From the NCBI RefSeq assembly GCF_019649055.1, contig NW_026570325.1, forward strand, positions 248,001 to 312,000: a stretch of 64,000 bases of DNA, in the 5' to 3' direction. The position numbers and the translations under genes were made by a program. This DNA is from Paramacrobiotus metropolitanus (Eukaryota > Tardigrada > Eutardigrada > Parachela > Macrobiotidae). The notes beneath the pieces were generated by a model. It worked only from the letters and a program-made list of their open reading frames with translations, made no database searches and was not told the origin of the DNA. This document shows, one piece after another, positions 18,079 through 28,963 of this stretch (position 1 is the stretch's first letter; each line of letters opens with the position of its first letter).

Positions 18079-18421
18079 GGTCTACAGAAGGCAGGAGAAG
18101 CGAAGATTCCTGTCAAAGCTTTGGGAAGCGACTGTCAGTATAACAAAAGTAGCGACTGCATAGACTCTTTTGGGAAAATCTACAGGGCTGTGGTTACAAG
18201 TCGCGGTGCATTTTCGGGGAAAGATCAGGTTGCAGTTAAACTCGTTTATGTCAATCCAGACGTTCCGGTTGTTGCAGCCGACAACAATTACGGAAATTTG
18301 CGCCTCAGGTTAGAAAAATTACTGGATCTTCGGCACGAAAATATCCTGCGGTACCACAAAGCCACAATAACCAGAGCGCATGCCGGTCCGGTCATAGAGC
18401 TACTCATGGATTACTGCGAGG
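18079..18421 (+). CDS. Pseudokinase copy B, N-lobe exon
   Basis: Acceptor TTTTTCAG, donor GTAAAG, ending in phase 1. It encodes an N-lobe closely similar to the one in 14109-14904: DQVAVKLVYV (VAIK Lys present), LEKLLDLRHENILRYHKATI, VIELLMDYCEG ending at the hinge. The glycine loop is poor (DSFGKIYRA). It joins 18717 by the same hinge intron as its paralogues. The rest of this copy is disrupted. Confidence 0.65.
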
Positions 18422-18716
18422 GTAAAGATGCGAAGTGTAGAAATTAATGTTTATAAGGATAATTTTGTTGTTTATTAAAGCCAGAACTTTAATTTAAATC
18501 AGCTTGCATACCGTAAAATGGGACTGTAAATATCGAAAAACATGGAATAGTCCATTAAGCTTGCGCTCCCTTAATAGTATTTCACTCGCTTCAGTAGAAA
18601 TTGCGGACTGACATTCAGAACAACTGGCAACAGAACACTTATTTTAAAGTGGTTCCTTTAGCAGTTTTTGCCCGACTCCGCCGTGTCCGCTAAATCATCA
18701 CCTGCTTTGCTTCTAG

Positions 18717-19358
18717 GTGGAGACCTAAGCGTCTTCTTGAAACAGCTGCGAGCAAGGATGATATCCTGGATAAAGGGGTGGCTGTTCGCTTTTCCCTTGA
18801 AATGGCAAGTGGCCTGCAGTTTTTACACCAGCAAGATATCGTTCATGGAGATTTACAGCCAGAACACATATTAATCGATCATACAGCGGACAACCACAAA
18901 ATAATGGTTATTGGCGGGGTGGATGGTCTTATTTTACCGATTCAATCAGTTGGAAGCAATACCACTATTTTGCATAAACAAGGCACTCTGCGATACAGTG
19001 CACCTGACTATTAAAGGATTCTGAGATAACACCCAACCAGCAAACTGACATCTGGAGCCTTGGCTGCATTTTCTTACAGCTTGCCAACTGCATTGTGAAA
19101 AATCCGGACCAGTTGCACAATGGCAGTACGAACGTGGTAGTCAAGGAAGACACTAGCGACGCTCAGCTTGTAGCACTGGTTATTAATGGCTATGCACCAT
19201 TCGTTGGTATCAACATACCGTTACTTGTAGCTGATTCAGAGCCAGAAATCTTGAAATTTTACGTGAACACAAATAATTTTGGAAAGAGGGGAGCACGGAT
19301 TATTTGTTCTGTGTATTTTGTATCGGCGTACATTTACAGTACAGTTAGGAGAATATAG
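18717..19358 (+). pseudogene. Pseudokinase copy B, C-lobe exon with two frameshifts
   Basis: After acceptor TTGCTTCTAG, GGDLSVFLKQL starts in frame. Near 18760 the coding signal shifts frame to FSLEMASGLQFLHQQDIVHG, DLQPEHIL, VIGGVDGL and LRYSAPDY. A second shift at about 19012 leads to TDIWSLGCIFLQLANC. HRD is HGD, KPxN is QPEH and DFG is IGG, so all metal-binding positions are changed. Two frameshifts make this a pseudogene unless they are sequencing errors. Confidence 0.68.
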
Positions 19359-19884
19359 CGTGAACCCCGTCAATCGCATAGCGCTTAGCCTTGGCCTCGA
19401 TGTGGCTACAAATACCTGAGATCTCAGACACAACGAAGCCCACGGGAGTTGCTATAAAGAGTTCAACACAGATGCTTAATACTGTTTTATAATGGGAAGG
19501 GCAAGCATGAAGTTAAGCATTATTTCAAATCAATGTAGAAAAAGCAACTTTTGCGCGAAGCGCGAAGCCAACGAATCATTTTGCAGCAGTACAGCCAGAA
19601 AATTCACCAAAAATAGCAATAATATGTACTTGCGCATTTGTAATCGTAATGAACGCAAGGGCCCGACGCAAGGCTGTTTTCAAGTCAATATTAGGAATAG
19701 GAAGTTCATGATTATCGGGGTTCAAGAGGTTTAACTTTCGCGAGAAGTGTGAAATTAGCGCTTACAGAATACTGCAGTATACTGCAGTCTGTAACTTGCA
19801 AGTATCTTCAAGAAGTTTGTAAAACATAGTTGGCAAGCCGAATGGTTAATTTTTTATATCTATTGGTATTTGTAGTTAAAATTA

Positions 19885-20598
19885 GATGACCACTCCGTAC
19901 ACAACCTTTTGCTACCTTTTACATCGTACACAACCTTCTGCGCTACCTTTCGTTCCGTGCACAACCTTTTTGCGCTACTTTTCCTTCGGTACACTATCTC
20001 TTTTAGCACTACTTTTTACTCCGTACACAACCAGTAGTCACTACCTTTATCTGATTGCACTACTTTTTAAATTTGTTCACAGCAAAGTTATAACTAGAAC
20101 TGCCGATGCTTCGTTACCAGCTGTTATTGCCGCATAACTGAAAGAATATAGACAGCTATAAATTCGAATTCCAGTGAGTAAATAAATCTAGCACCCGTGT
20201 GCCGGTTTTTCTTCGCAGGGTTTGGACAGTGCCATTTTTAAACGAATTTTCGACCTAATTTCCTAGGTCTCTTCCTGTGTAAGAAGTTGCCGCGGGGTCG
20301 TTACAATAACGGGCAATCTCTGCCGCCAACGCTGACCATCGCTTTTTGCCGTTTCGGCCATGGTTAAATTGGATGCAATGCGCTCCCAGTTCGTATGAAT
20401 CTTCTTAAAGCAGTCGAAGAAAATGCCAGTTAAGTATATATAAAAGTATGGTAGTCCATCTAGTAAAAGGTAGCGTAGATTGGTAGTTACCGAATGAACT
20501 GTAGTGTCAAAGGTAGTCTACCGAAAGAAAGGCAGTGCCTCGAAACGTTGTGCAAGGAACGGAAGGAAGTGCAAAAAGTTGTGTATGGAGTAGTCACC
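19885..20598. mobile_element. Non-autonomous Mutator-like element, 714 bp, with 9-bp target duplication
   Basis: Flanked by TTAAAATTA (19876-19884 and 20599-20607). The 21-bp terminal inverted repeats GATGACCACTCCGTACACAAC and GGTGACTACTCCATACACAAC differ at three positions. The left end continues into a ~35-40-bp minisatellite (about five units of CCGTACACAACCTTTTGCGC followed by TACCTTT), with inverted traces on the right. No coding capacity. Nine-base duplication suggests MULE; an 8-base reading would suggest hAT or P. Confidence 0.7.
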
Positions 20599-20607
20599 TT
20601 AAAATTA

Positions 20608-21693
20608 TCGTCATTCGTCAATCGGTTAATTGTCCAGTTGCAGTAAATGAAAAGACCGTAAACAAACTGTTGAGCAAGTGTAGTTCAATGTATGTTTTAA
20701 CAAACGAAGAATCCTTCAAGAATTAAAAGTTCCCTAATTGCTGCTGCCATTTTATTAAATGTTTTCGTTAGTTCTAGCCGCAACACTTCGGTCCGATTTA
20801 AATTTACAACGCGACAGGTTTCCGCTAGTACATTACAACCATTCGTATTTTCAGGTTATGCTACCGCATATATTTGTCATATATGGGCGGGAATTAAGTG
20901 AGAGTCTGAGACCATTAAGTGAGATCGCATTTAAGTGGAGCCATTATGACTTCCCGCCCGGTTGCATTGTTGTAATTGACGTCTGAAACAACCTTGAATT
21001 TGCACTAATACTAAAATGAAATAACAGTTTGAAGCCGAAAATTACATGATAAGGGGGGAGTATTGGGAATTTTTAAACACAAGTTGCCATCTACGTGAAC
21101 ACACGCACCTTTACGTGAACACACTTTGTGTTACGTGAACACAAGTTTGCAGGCCCTGAGCTGATTATATCCGAAACTGTTTGAAGCCGACAGGGGACCA
21201 AAGGGTTTCAACGACCGAATTGGTGGCATCTATCACAGCGGTAATGACAGCTAAAGTTATAGCAAAATGACCACCGCATCCTACATTTTAAATTACACGC
21301 AACTTACCGATTAAAAGGCGACGGGTAGATCAGCGTAGCATAAGAAAACATCATTATTTGCCTTTCTTTTCAAAATATATTTTATAATATTGCAGATAAT
21401 AAACGTTAGCCCACGTAATTTGAAGTTTGCACTGAACTCAGCGAGGCGCGAGTTAAGCCTTCGCCGAAAGAGCATTTTTGCTTGCCGCCACGAAAACCGG
21501 GTTGTATTTATTTTAAGAAATCTAGCATTTTTATTGGATGCTCCATTTTTTAATTGCACTGAAAGCTTGCCTGGTGCAAATCATTGGTCAGTTACACTTA
21601 AACTTAAAATCTTAAATTCACTTAACTTATTAGCTGCTCGCTTTAATACATTGACACGCTCTTAAGAAGCGGCATTAAACCCGTATTTATTTG
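20608..21693. other. Spacer with no gene recognised; short 20-bp repeat at 21092-21143
   Basis: Between kinase copies B and D. The only structure seen is TACGTGAACACA three times at an exact 20-bp period (21092, 21112, 21132). Small ORFs here show no recognisable domain. Confidence 0.5.
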
Positions 21694-22066
21694 ATGCAGG
21701 CCAAACTGACGCATCCAGAAATCGCTTCAGCAGTTGGCGAACACATGGGATCATTTGGCAGCCTGGAGAATTACATTTATAACCGAAACTCTGACTACAT
21801 TGGAAAAGGGTCATGTGGTATTGTCTACATGGCTGCTTTAACAGAAAGCAATCCTGACGTGCGTCCTGGCAGTGTTAGTATAGCGGTAAAAGTCATGCAG
21901 TTAAACACAAACGATTTCCACGTCGCGGAAAGCTATCCCCGAATACTGGGTCGATTGCAAGCGCTAATACAACTCCGACATCCTCGAGTGGTTGCGTATC
22001 ATAAGATCACATTAACGAAAGCTACACGAGGGATATCCGTAGAGTTGGCCATGGATTACTATCGAA
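21694..22066 (+). CDS. Pseudokinase copy D, N-lobe exon
   Basis: Encodes the best-kept N-lobe of the array: YIGKGSCGIVYMA (glycine loop GxGxxG), VSIAVKVMQL (VAIK Lys), LQALIQLRHPRVVAYHKITL, VELAMDYYR at the hinge. Donor GTAAGT in phase 1 after 22066. The start may be the ATG at 21694, or an acceptor AG at 21698-21699 by analogy with copy B. It would join the C-lobe exon at 23159 across an intron holding a foldback repeat. With an intact nucleotide-binding N-lobe but a degenerate C-lobe, ATP binding without catalysis is possible. Confidence 0.7.
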
Positions 22067-22230
22067 GTAAGTCACCCGTACAGGGTGAACAGATGGATTG
22101 TCTAAATATAAGTTTCCACTTACTAAGTAGCAGTCGCGATTGGGAATGTATATCTTACCTTACCATTAGCCTCACACGCAGCGCTACGAACATGGAAAGT
22201 TAGAAACACCTGGTTGTTATTGAAGCTGGA

Positions 22231-22915
22231 TACAATGACGTTATCGATCTTAAGGGATTTGGCCCGGTAAATAGCACCAAATTTGTATACATCCACCGAT
22301 CCACGGCAACTTTCACTGTCGCGCACTCCCAAACACTTTTTTGCATTGCTTTATGATATTTTGTAGCCAAAGGATTCGTATACACAAGCGAAAATACCGT
22401 TTGTGCGCGCAACATGCGGTTGGGGAGTTATTGGTGAAATAAAATTCCAAAAGTTTAAACGCGCGGGGGTGTACCAAAAGTCTCATTATGAACCGATGCT
22501 CTTCAAATTTTGCACGAAAACACACATTACTATGAAGGGAGTTTTGAAATTCATTTTAAAATTTGAAAAAAATGGGTAGAAAGCTGGTTCGGTACCAAAA
22601 CGATCTTCATAGTAATGTGTTTTCGTGCAAAATTTGAAGAGCATCGGTTCATAATGAGACTTCTGGTACACCCCCACGCGTTTAAACTTTTGGAATTTGA
22701 TTTCATTAATAACTCCCGAACCGAATGTTGCGCGCGCAAACGGATTTCACGCCTACTATATAAATCCTTTGGCTACAAAATGTCATAAAGCAATGCAAAA
22801 AAGTGTTTAGGAGTGCGCGACAGCGAAGGTTCCTGTGTATGTACCCGAATTTGGTACTATGTACCGGGCCAAATGAGGCGCCGCCCGGCCCAATTCCCTT
22901 AACAAGATCGATACC
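22231..22915. repeat. Foldback/MITE-like element with ~310-bp inverted arms
   Basis: The left arm (about 22231-22548) and right arm (about 22600-22915) are inverted copies. Shared words include ATGAACCGATGCTCTTCAAA, TTTTGCACGAAAACACA, GTTTAAACGCG, TTTTTTGCATTGCTTTATGA and TTGGCCCGGT. It lies in the intron of kinase copy D. A half-copy lies at about 24445-24690. Confidence 0.8.
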
Positions 22916-22933
22916 ATGCATTGTTTTAAATCA

Positions 22934-22990
22934 CTGGACAAAACCACCGAGTATACAGACTAAGTCTGTACACTCGGTGGTTTTGTCCAG
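22934..22990. repeat. 27-bp near-perfect hairpin with a 3-nt loop
   Basis: The left arm 22934-22960 begins CTGGACAAAACCACCGAG; loop TAA; the right arm 22964-22990 is its reverse complement with one mismatch. Adjacent to the foldback element. Could be two transposon ends joined head to head; too tight a loop for a usual microRNA precursor. Confidence 0.8.
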
Positions 22991-23158
22991 ACCTAAACGG
23001 TTTAATAAACGTCGAACCAGGCGAAAATAGTGTCGGCAGTTCGCTTACCGCGGTTATGCTGGACGGCAAAGGGCTCTTACGGCCTTTTTACATACAGAGG
23101 ACCCAGAAGCTTTTCGGTGTTGTAGTAGTTAGGTTAATTTGCCTATGGGGTTTTGCAG

Positions 23159-23778
23159 ATGGAAACCTTGCAAGTCGGCTAAAAATGCTGCGGGAACTCG
23201 GAGCGTTATTTCCGGAGAAAATGGTTATAGAATATGCAGCAAATCTTGCAAGCGGATTAGAGTTTTTACACCGAAACCACATTGTCCATGGTGATCTGAA
23301 ACCTGAGGTCATCTTTGTGGAGCAGTTGGAAAGTGAACAAACTAAATTGGTTATCGGCGGCCTGGATTACATAACGCAGACACTTTTACGCGGCAGCTAC
23401 CCTGGTGGTAGTACTCGCTTGCGCAGTTCCATCTGGTACATGTCGCCAGAAAATCTTAAAAGAACTTTGAGCGGATCAACCGAAACGTGTGAATTGAAGT
23501 CTGACATCTGGAGTCTTGGCTGCATTTTGCTAGTTTTGGGAAAATGTGTGACAGGAAATTTTAAGACATGCCTGCGCAAAGCAACCGGCGAAATCGTTAC
23601 TGGAACGGAAAAAACACTTTTGGATACTCGTTTTGTTGAACTGATAATGGATGGTTACGTTCCTGTTGTCGATGATAGAATATTGAGAACTCTGCAGGTT
23701 TGTATAGAAGGCTGTTTGCGCTTGGACAGTATCGAAAGGTTTTCAGCAGCAGAAATTGTAAGCCAGCTTAAGGCGTGA
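23159..23778 (+). CDS. Pseudokinase copy D, C-lobe exon
   Basis: Acceptor GGTTTTGCAG before 23159, phase 1. It encodes a full C-lobe: NLASGLEFLHRNHIVHGDLK (HRD is HGD), PEVIF in place of PENIL, LVIGGLDYI in place of DFG, SSIWYMSPE (APE region), LKSDIWSLGCILLVL, and the final RFSAAEIVSQLKA stop. Loss of both the KPEN Asn and the DFG Asp predicts no metal binding, so a pseudokinase. No frame breaks, unlike copy B, so copy D may be expressed. Confidence 0.72.
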
Positions 23779-23946
23779 TACCAACATGGCTTTTTAGAAC
23801 GAAACATAAAGTTGTGCAATTTCTCTTGTTCTTGCTCTTGCCGTACATCCGCTAGCTCTGTAAAGTAAGTATATAACATCAAGATAACAGATAAACATAT
23901 CTGGAAAACAGAACTAAAACGTGAACAGCATATAACAAAAACACGT

Positions 23947-24104
23947 TTGCTATGTTTTCCGTATCCGGAAAACGTGCCCATTACACACAGCGCGTTTCCT
24001 CTTGGAATCTGGATCGACAGACGCTGCCGGAAAAACTCTTTGGAACCTGGTTGGCCTGTGGCCAGAGCTATTCCGCGTCTAAGAAAGGAGTATGACATCA
24101 TCAC
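23947..24104 (-). pseudogene. Fragment of non-LTR retroelement C-terminal domain
   Basis: The minus-strand frame reads GIALATGQPGSKEFFRQRLS then IQIPRGNALCVMGTF. This matches the end of the domain found at 30330-30786 (YLRQRISTKIQRGNAACLG) and 49445-50139 (ILRQRLSIQIQGG). A 3' scrap only, inserted just downstream of kinase copy D on the opposite strand. Confidence 0.6.
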
Positions 24105-24444
24105 ATTAGCCGTCGCTGCGCTTAAAAGCCTAAACTGGGCAATCTGTACTACCCGTACGTCTCATACAACTGCACTCGTACATACGTAAGCGGCACCGCC
24201 GCTACATTCGTCATAAGTTCTGTATATCTCGAATGCAGCCGATATAAAGTTATACCTCGGATTTAGCTAAGCGTGCTTTATTCGATATTGCTTAGCTTAG
24301 CATATTGGCTGTAAAGTTGGCAAATAAAGGTAGTACAAAAGAAAGCCATGTTGCTTCTTTAAGGTGAGGCGAGCAGGTATGTACAGAGTATTGTACATTA
24401 TACTAACCAAATACACGTGCATGCTCCAGCTCGGAAATTTTTCA

Positions 24445-24690
24445 CTTCTGCGCACTCCCAAACTCGTTTTTGAATAGTTCTGTGACATTTTATGGTCAAA
24501 TGATTTGTACGCGTTGACGGGAAAACTTATGCGCGCAACATGTGGTTACGGAGTTAGCAGGCATTTTTGAAATAACATTTGGAAGTTTGGAACCGTTTAA
24601 ACGCTACCTGGTGTGGTAAAAGTCTCATTGTAGACCGATATTTTGCAAATCTGTTACATAAATGAACATACGCGTAAAGCTTATTTTTAC
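24445..24690. repeat. Half-copy of the foldback family
   Basis: Shares GCGCACTCCCAAAC, ATTTTATGGTCAAATGATTTGT, GCGCGCAACATG, GTTTAAACGC and AAAAGTCTCATT with the left arm of the element at 22231-22915, in the same order. The inverted partner is not evident here. Confidence 0.65.
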
Positions 24691-25163
24691 ACCAAACCAG
24701 GGTGCTCAGCTTTTTTTCACATCTTCCAACGAACTTCCAAAATTTCAAAATTTGTAAAACGGTTTACTATGTGTTGACCCGAAAACACTGCAGGACATCA
24801 TAAGCAAGGAAGGCACACAATTTTACTCGGCTTGTTTCCATCGATTGATTAACAGTGCGATACGGTAGGTAGTAGGTACTTGTACATCGTAGAATTGTGC
24901 AGCGCCTTGCATCCTGAGATGCGTTATCACGCGAATACGCGCTATAGCTGTCCCTGTTTTAATGCAAAAGCGCGAGCACATACCTGAAAGAAGTTACAGT
25001 ATTTTCGATTATATAAAAGCGTCCACTCGTCGTAACGTCGACTACTTGTATGCGATTATAGTCTCGCTTTTCGGGAGATGGGAAATTGTGTTTGGAACAA
25101 TTGACTGTTTTCACCATTAAGTACCTGTACTTCAAACGTTTGTGAAATCCAAATTTTCAATAA
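24691..25163. other. Spacer, nothing recognised
   Basis: AT-rich sequence between the foldback half-copy and the minus-strand pseudokinase gene; no domain, RNA gene or repeat was recognised. Confidence 0.4.
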
Positions 25164-25855
25164 TTAGGGGCCAGGTAGATAGTTATTTTCCCAGTATTCC
25201 AACGTGGATTGTGGTAGAGTTTTCATGTCCAGGTTCGGATAGCGCTCGGGATTATCCGGGTCGTTGGTGAAATCCGAAAGCGGTCCGCCCCTGGCAAGCA
25301 AATCGGACGCATGCGGCCGCTCTTTCGGATCGAAATTCAAGCAACGGAGGACGAAGTCCCTGGTGCTGTTCGGTAACGACTCGGAAATGAAAGGAAGTTT
25401 ATCTTGTGGATTTTTGCTATTGTTTAAGCGATAGAGAACTGCCATTTCCAAATGCATAGGCTGGTTCTTTGCTCCAATATACAAGGGTGGTTGTCCAGTT
25501 AGCAGATGCAGTGCGACACAACCAGCGCTCCAGACATCGCTTTTTCGTCCGATATTATGGTCTGTGCCAGAATTAATCAACTCCGGAGCAACAAAGCGAC
25601 CGTCTTCTCCTGAACGAGCACTGATCTCATGTTTCGTTGTATGATCCGCTTCCAGTTGTCGCATCTTATGGAAACCCCCGATCTTAATTGTTCCAGTAAA
25701 ATTCGCTTCAGTAAAGAAAATTACCCGGCTGCTTAGGTTGCGGTGAACGACACGATTTTGATGCAGAAAATTTAAGCCGCACAACATTTCGTACAACCAT
25801 TTTTGTATCACATCGAGTGGCAAATGGTGGCTTGCAGCGTCCTCGAAATTTCCGC
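25164..25855 (-). CDS. Pseudokinase gene E, second-domain C-lobe (terminal exon)
   Basis: Acceptor GGTTGCAG (read on the minus strand) precedes 25855; the join to 26368 is in phase 1 and gives EFCAGGNFEDAA at the hinge. C-lobe motifs are MLCGLNFLHQNRVVHRNLSS (HRD is HRN, catalytic Asp lost), GTIKIGGFHKM (DFG lost), RFVAPELIN (APE region) and RKSDVWSAGCVALHLLTGQP. The end is RDFVLRCLNFDPKERPHASD and a short tail to the stop at 25164. Both the catalytic and metal-binding Asp are absent, so this is a predicted pseudokinase. The frame is intact and codon use looks normal. Confidence 0.8.
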
Positions 25856-26367
25856 CTGCAACCATTTAACTGCACACAAAAGCAGGAGAGATGCTATCTA
25901 GCTAGTTTACCGAACAATGTACATGTTTCACTTGTGGCCTAAGTCCTAACTAGCTAGGGGTAGTTATGCAGGTAGCCTCACTGAGCAGACTTGCTGAAAG
26001 CCGACAGGCGGCGATGTGCTTTTAGATGGCAACGAAAACGTTAACTTCAACTGTAACAGGAGCGCTAACCGTGAGTAAGTTCTTTGAGTCTTACATACCT
26101 TACTTTCTGCGATTATTACGTTATCGATTGAATTTAAGCGCTTCGTACAAAAGAAGCTAAACCAGCCAAACGTCTATAGAAACAGACACAGTAACACAGC
26201 CATGACACCCTGGTGGCATTTTTGTACTCGTACGCGTAATATGCACATTGATTTTGTAGATATCACAGTCACACGGTGCTATGACTTTACGGTAAGCATA
26301 TAATAATAAAAACTGCAGAACTCCCTTTCCCACATAATTGCAGACACCAGCATAATACGATACTAAC

Positions 26368-27378
26368 CTGCACAAAATTCGGCATACACTTGGAACTCTG
26401 GGCAACATCCTCTGATCAATGGTGGAGCAAATCGCCATCCGAAAAACTGCACAACGTTGACACTATCGGTCTGCAGACGGCCAATTCTCTGATCTGGCAT
26501 TGTATTAAGCAGGTTTAGCAAGTTCTTGAAAGCTTTCATGTAAAATTCTCGGTCAGTCTTTTCGTTCAACAGTTGAAACCGCCAAATTTCAGCAGTTTGA
26601 CCAGTGGCAATGCCCGGACTATCACCCAACTGGATTTCTCCTACCTGCATACGACACTGTGACGTATCCTTTAGAAACGGGTGTTGCCGTATGTTGATTA
26701 TTTTTATTTGATCCGCGCTGGCGGTAGTCACCGGGTACGACTCCGTGCGGTCGGGTGCGTTTAACTCCTCCAAAGATTTGCTCATATCGATAAAACGATG
26801 GGCTTGAAGCTCTTGGAGAGACGATCGTTCAGCTGCATTGCGGTTCAACGAACACTCAAGAAATTCTTTGCACGCAGCGCTCATATCTGGGATGGGCGGA
26901 ATTTCCGGCCCTATCATTAGACCGGCTTCAGAATCGTGCTTGTAAAACGTTTGAAGGTTTTCTAGTAGCGGCCCCTCATTCAGCCCGAAAACAACTTTAT
27001 CTGGACCATTTTGCCAGAACCGTTTGAGTGTTAACGGTTTTCCAAGGTTCAACAAATGCGCCAGCAGGCATCCAGCTGCCCAACTATCCACTTTGCTAAT
27101 ATCGGCTGTCAAATGCGGTAGATCCGGAAGGCATTCTGGGGGTATATAGGCCACATTTGGCGATCTTTCTTTTAGCCACTTGCTCCACAGTGAGGTTAAA
27201 TTTGGTTTTGTATCTTTTAGAGTGTACACAAGCGTAGAATTTTCATCCCCATCGTAAGCAGTGTTGTCGAGATAAATACTTCCAGGATTAAATGGTTTGC
27301 GAAGAATTTCAAACAAACACTGGCGAATTTGTTGTTCATCCAGGTAGATATCTTCAGTGCGCAAATCTTTGCCCAAAT
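26368..27378 (-). CDS. Pseudokinase gene E, middle exon: domain-1 C-lobe plus domain-2 N-lobe
   Basis: Acceptor TTGTTTAG before 27378 and donor GTTAGT after 26368; both introns are phase 1, so the exon is symmetric. The first ~200 residues are a very degenerate C-lobe (no HRD; AYIPPECLPDL as APE region; DSWAAGCLLAHLL; FLECSLNRNAAERSS). The rest is an N-lobe (WRFQLLNEKTDREFYMKAF with the VAIK-type Lys, VNVVQFFGWRFAPPL) ending at the hinge EFCAG. This gives a two-domain protein. An additional upstream exon should encode the N-lobe of domain 1; a candidate lies at 28815-28963. Confidence 0.75.
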
Positions 27379-28814
27379 CTAAACAATTGAAAACTTATTT
27401 CACAGTTATATGCAAAACCCTAAACCTCAAAACGTCTACTTGTGGATTACTCTACGAATCGGGAACGCAAACATTTCTAGTACTGCCATTATCCGTTTTC
27501 AAGGGAATCGTACTGAAATACTGGACACGATATTCCCGGGGCAAATTTCTGTGAGTGAATATTTACCATCAGCTGAGGAGACAAGAAGCAACTCCGTGGC
27601 TGTTTCCGTAATAATTCTTTGTCACGAGAAAATAAAAAAGGTTTCGATCGTCCTTTAGAAAATGAAAAAGAGATTCGGTATCTTATGTACTGTACCTTTA
27701 GCCATACTGATGCCGGTCAATCAGATGATGATATTCGTTCCTTGACTAAAGTTTTTCGTTTTGACTGAAGTTGTATCGAAAAGTTGACTAAAGTTGTATC
27801 GAAAAAGTTTTTCGATACAATCACAAACTTCCCATTACAACATGACAAACCAAAACTCAGCAGTAGTTATTACCGTTACTAGATAAAAGCCGTGAGAACA
27901 AGAGGTTCAGTATCGTACTAACATGCATACTATGCGGTGCAGCTACATATTATGTAGCTTACGCATGGCCCCGACCTTTCTGACACGAGAATGCATTAAC
28001 TGATAAGTCGTATGACGTTTTATTTGCCCGCAGACGGTACTCGTATTATCGTGTACGCTCTGCGCAAATAGTACTAATTTTATTATTACGGCATTTCACA
28101 TTAAAAGAACCATATACTGTTCACTCACATGAACTTCACTGAGTATGCTGATCGTCTGTATGAGAGTTAGAGCTAGTGCAGCGCTCGCTACCGCTAACCG
28201 GCGCTGGCAGTGAAACGCAAATTATAAAATTTGATGCAGATTGCAGAGCCGGCAGACGCGTGTGAATACCGGAAAGTCGAAAGTCCATGGTTCTCCGATC
28301 AAACGATTGTTTATTCCGTCTATTTAATCAGCCTACACATTACTGATAAACGTATGCACTTTTATACTGTCTATAATGATTATTGTGATGCGAGTTTTAA
28401 TTGGAGACAGCAGCAAATTGCGTACAAACCGCTCTGAACTCGTACATTATTTACTTGGAAAAGGTATTTAATTTAAAGATCTGTAAATTATATGCACAGG
28501 ACAGGCTTGATACGAGTAATATACTGTAATATAGATAAAGTATATCAATAATATGTATGAAGACTGCTAATTCTGCATAGACAGCATAGTGCACATTCTG
28601 CACAGTCTGCGTGATGCATAGTGTGCTTGCTTAGGATGAATAATGCGCCAAGCAGCCCACAACATTATTATAAATACTCGTATTAATATAGCGCGTAAAT
28701 CGATAATCGAGCGGAGGGAAGGTCTTTTCATACTTCTTATAGCCGCCACAATAGCCAGCAGGCTGTTTTGCCGCCCTATATAACGAAGTATGTAAGTAAA
28801 ATATCACAAATAAC
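27379..28814. other. Probable first intron/upstream region of pseudokinase gene E
   Basis: No confident coding sequence. A 27-bp palindrome TTGTATCGAAAAA-G-TTTTTCGATACAA lies at 27794-27820, next to a partial direct copy of its left half. A short plus-strand ORF at 27410-27658 shows no domain. Confidence 0.4.
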
Positions 28815-28963
28815 CCGCCTGTACAATCCAGTTGACCAAAACTTTATTTTGACGGTGTTCATACTGCGGCAAAATAGCCGTAGCCCGTAATAAAAGTTGC
28901 GGCGTCTTTGGATCGATCCAAACACCAAATACGAACTGGACAAGCCTTGATATTTTGACCCGT
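28815..28963 (-). pseudogene. Candidate N-lobe exon (domain 1) of pseudokinase gene E
   Basis: The minus-strand frame reads ISRLVQFVFGVWIDPKTPQL followed by a helix, and ends at a donor-like GTTATT in phase 1, the phase needed to join 27378. It resembles VVQFFGWRF in the domain-2 N-lobe of the same gene. Short, with an unusual donor, so it may be a relic exon rather than a used one. Confidence 0.35.
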
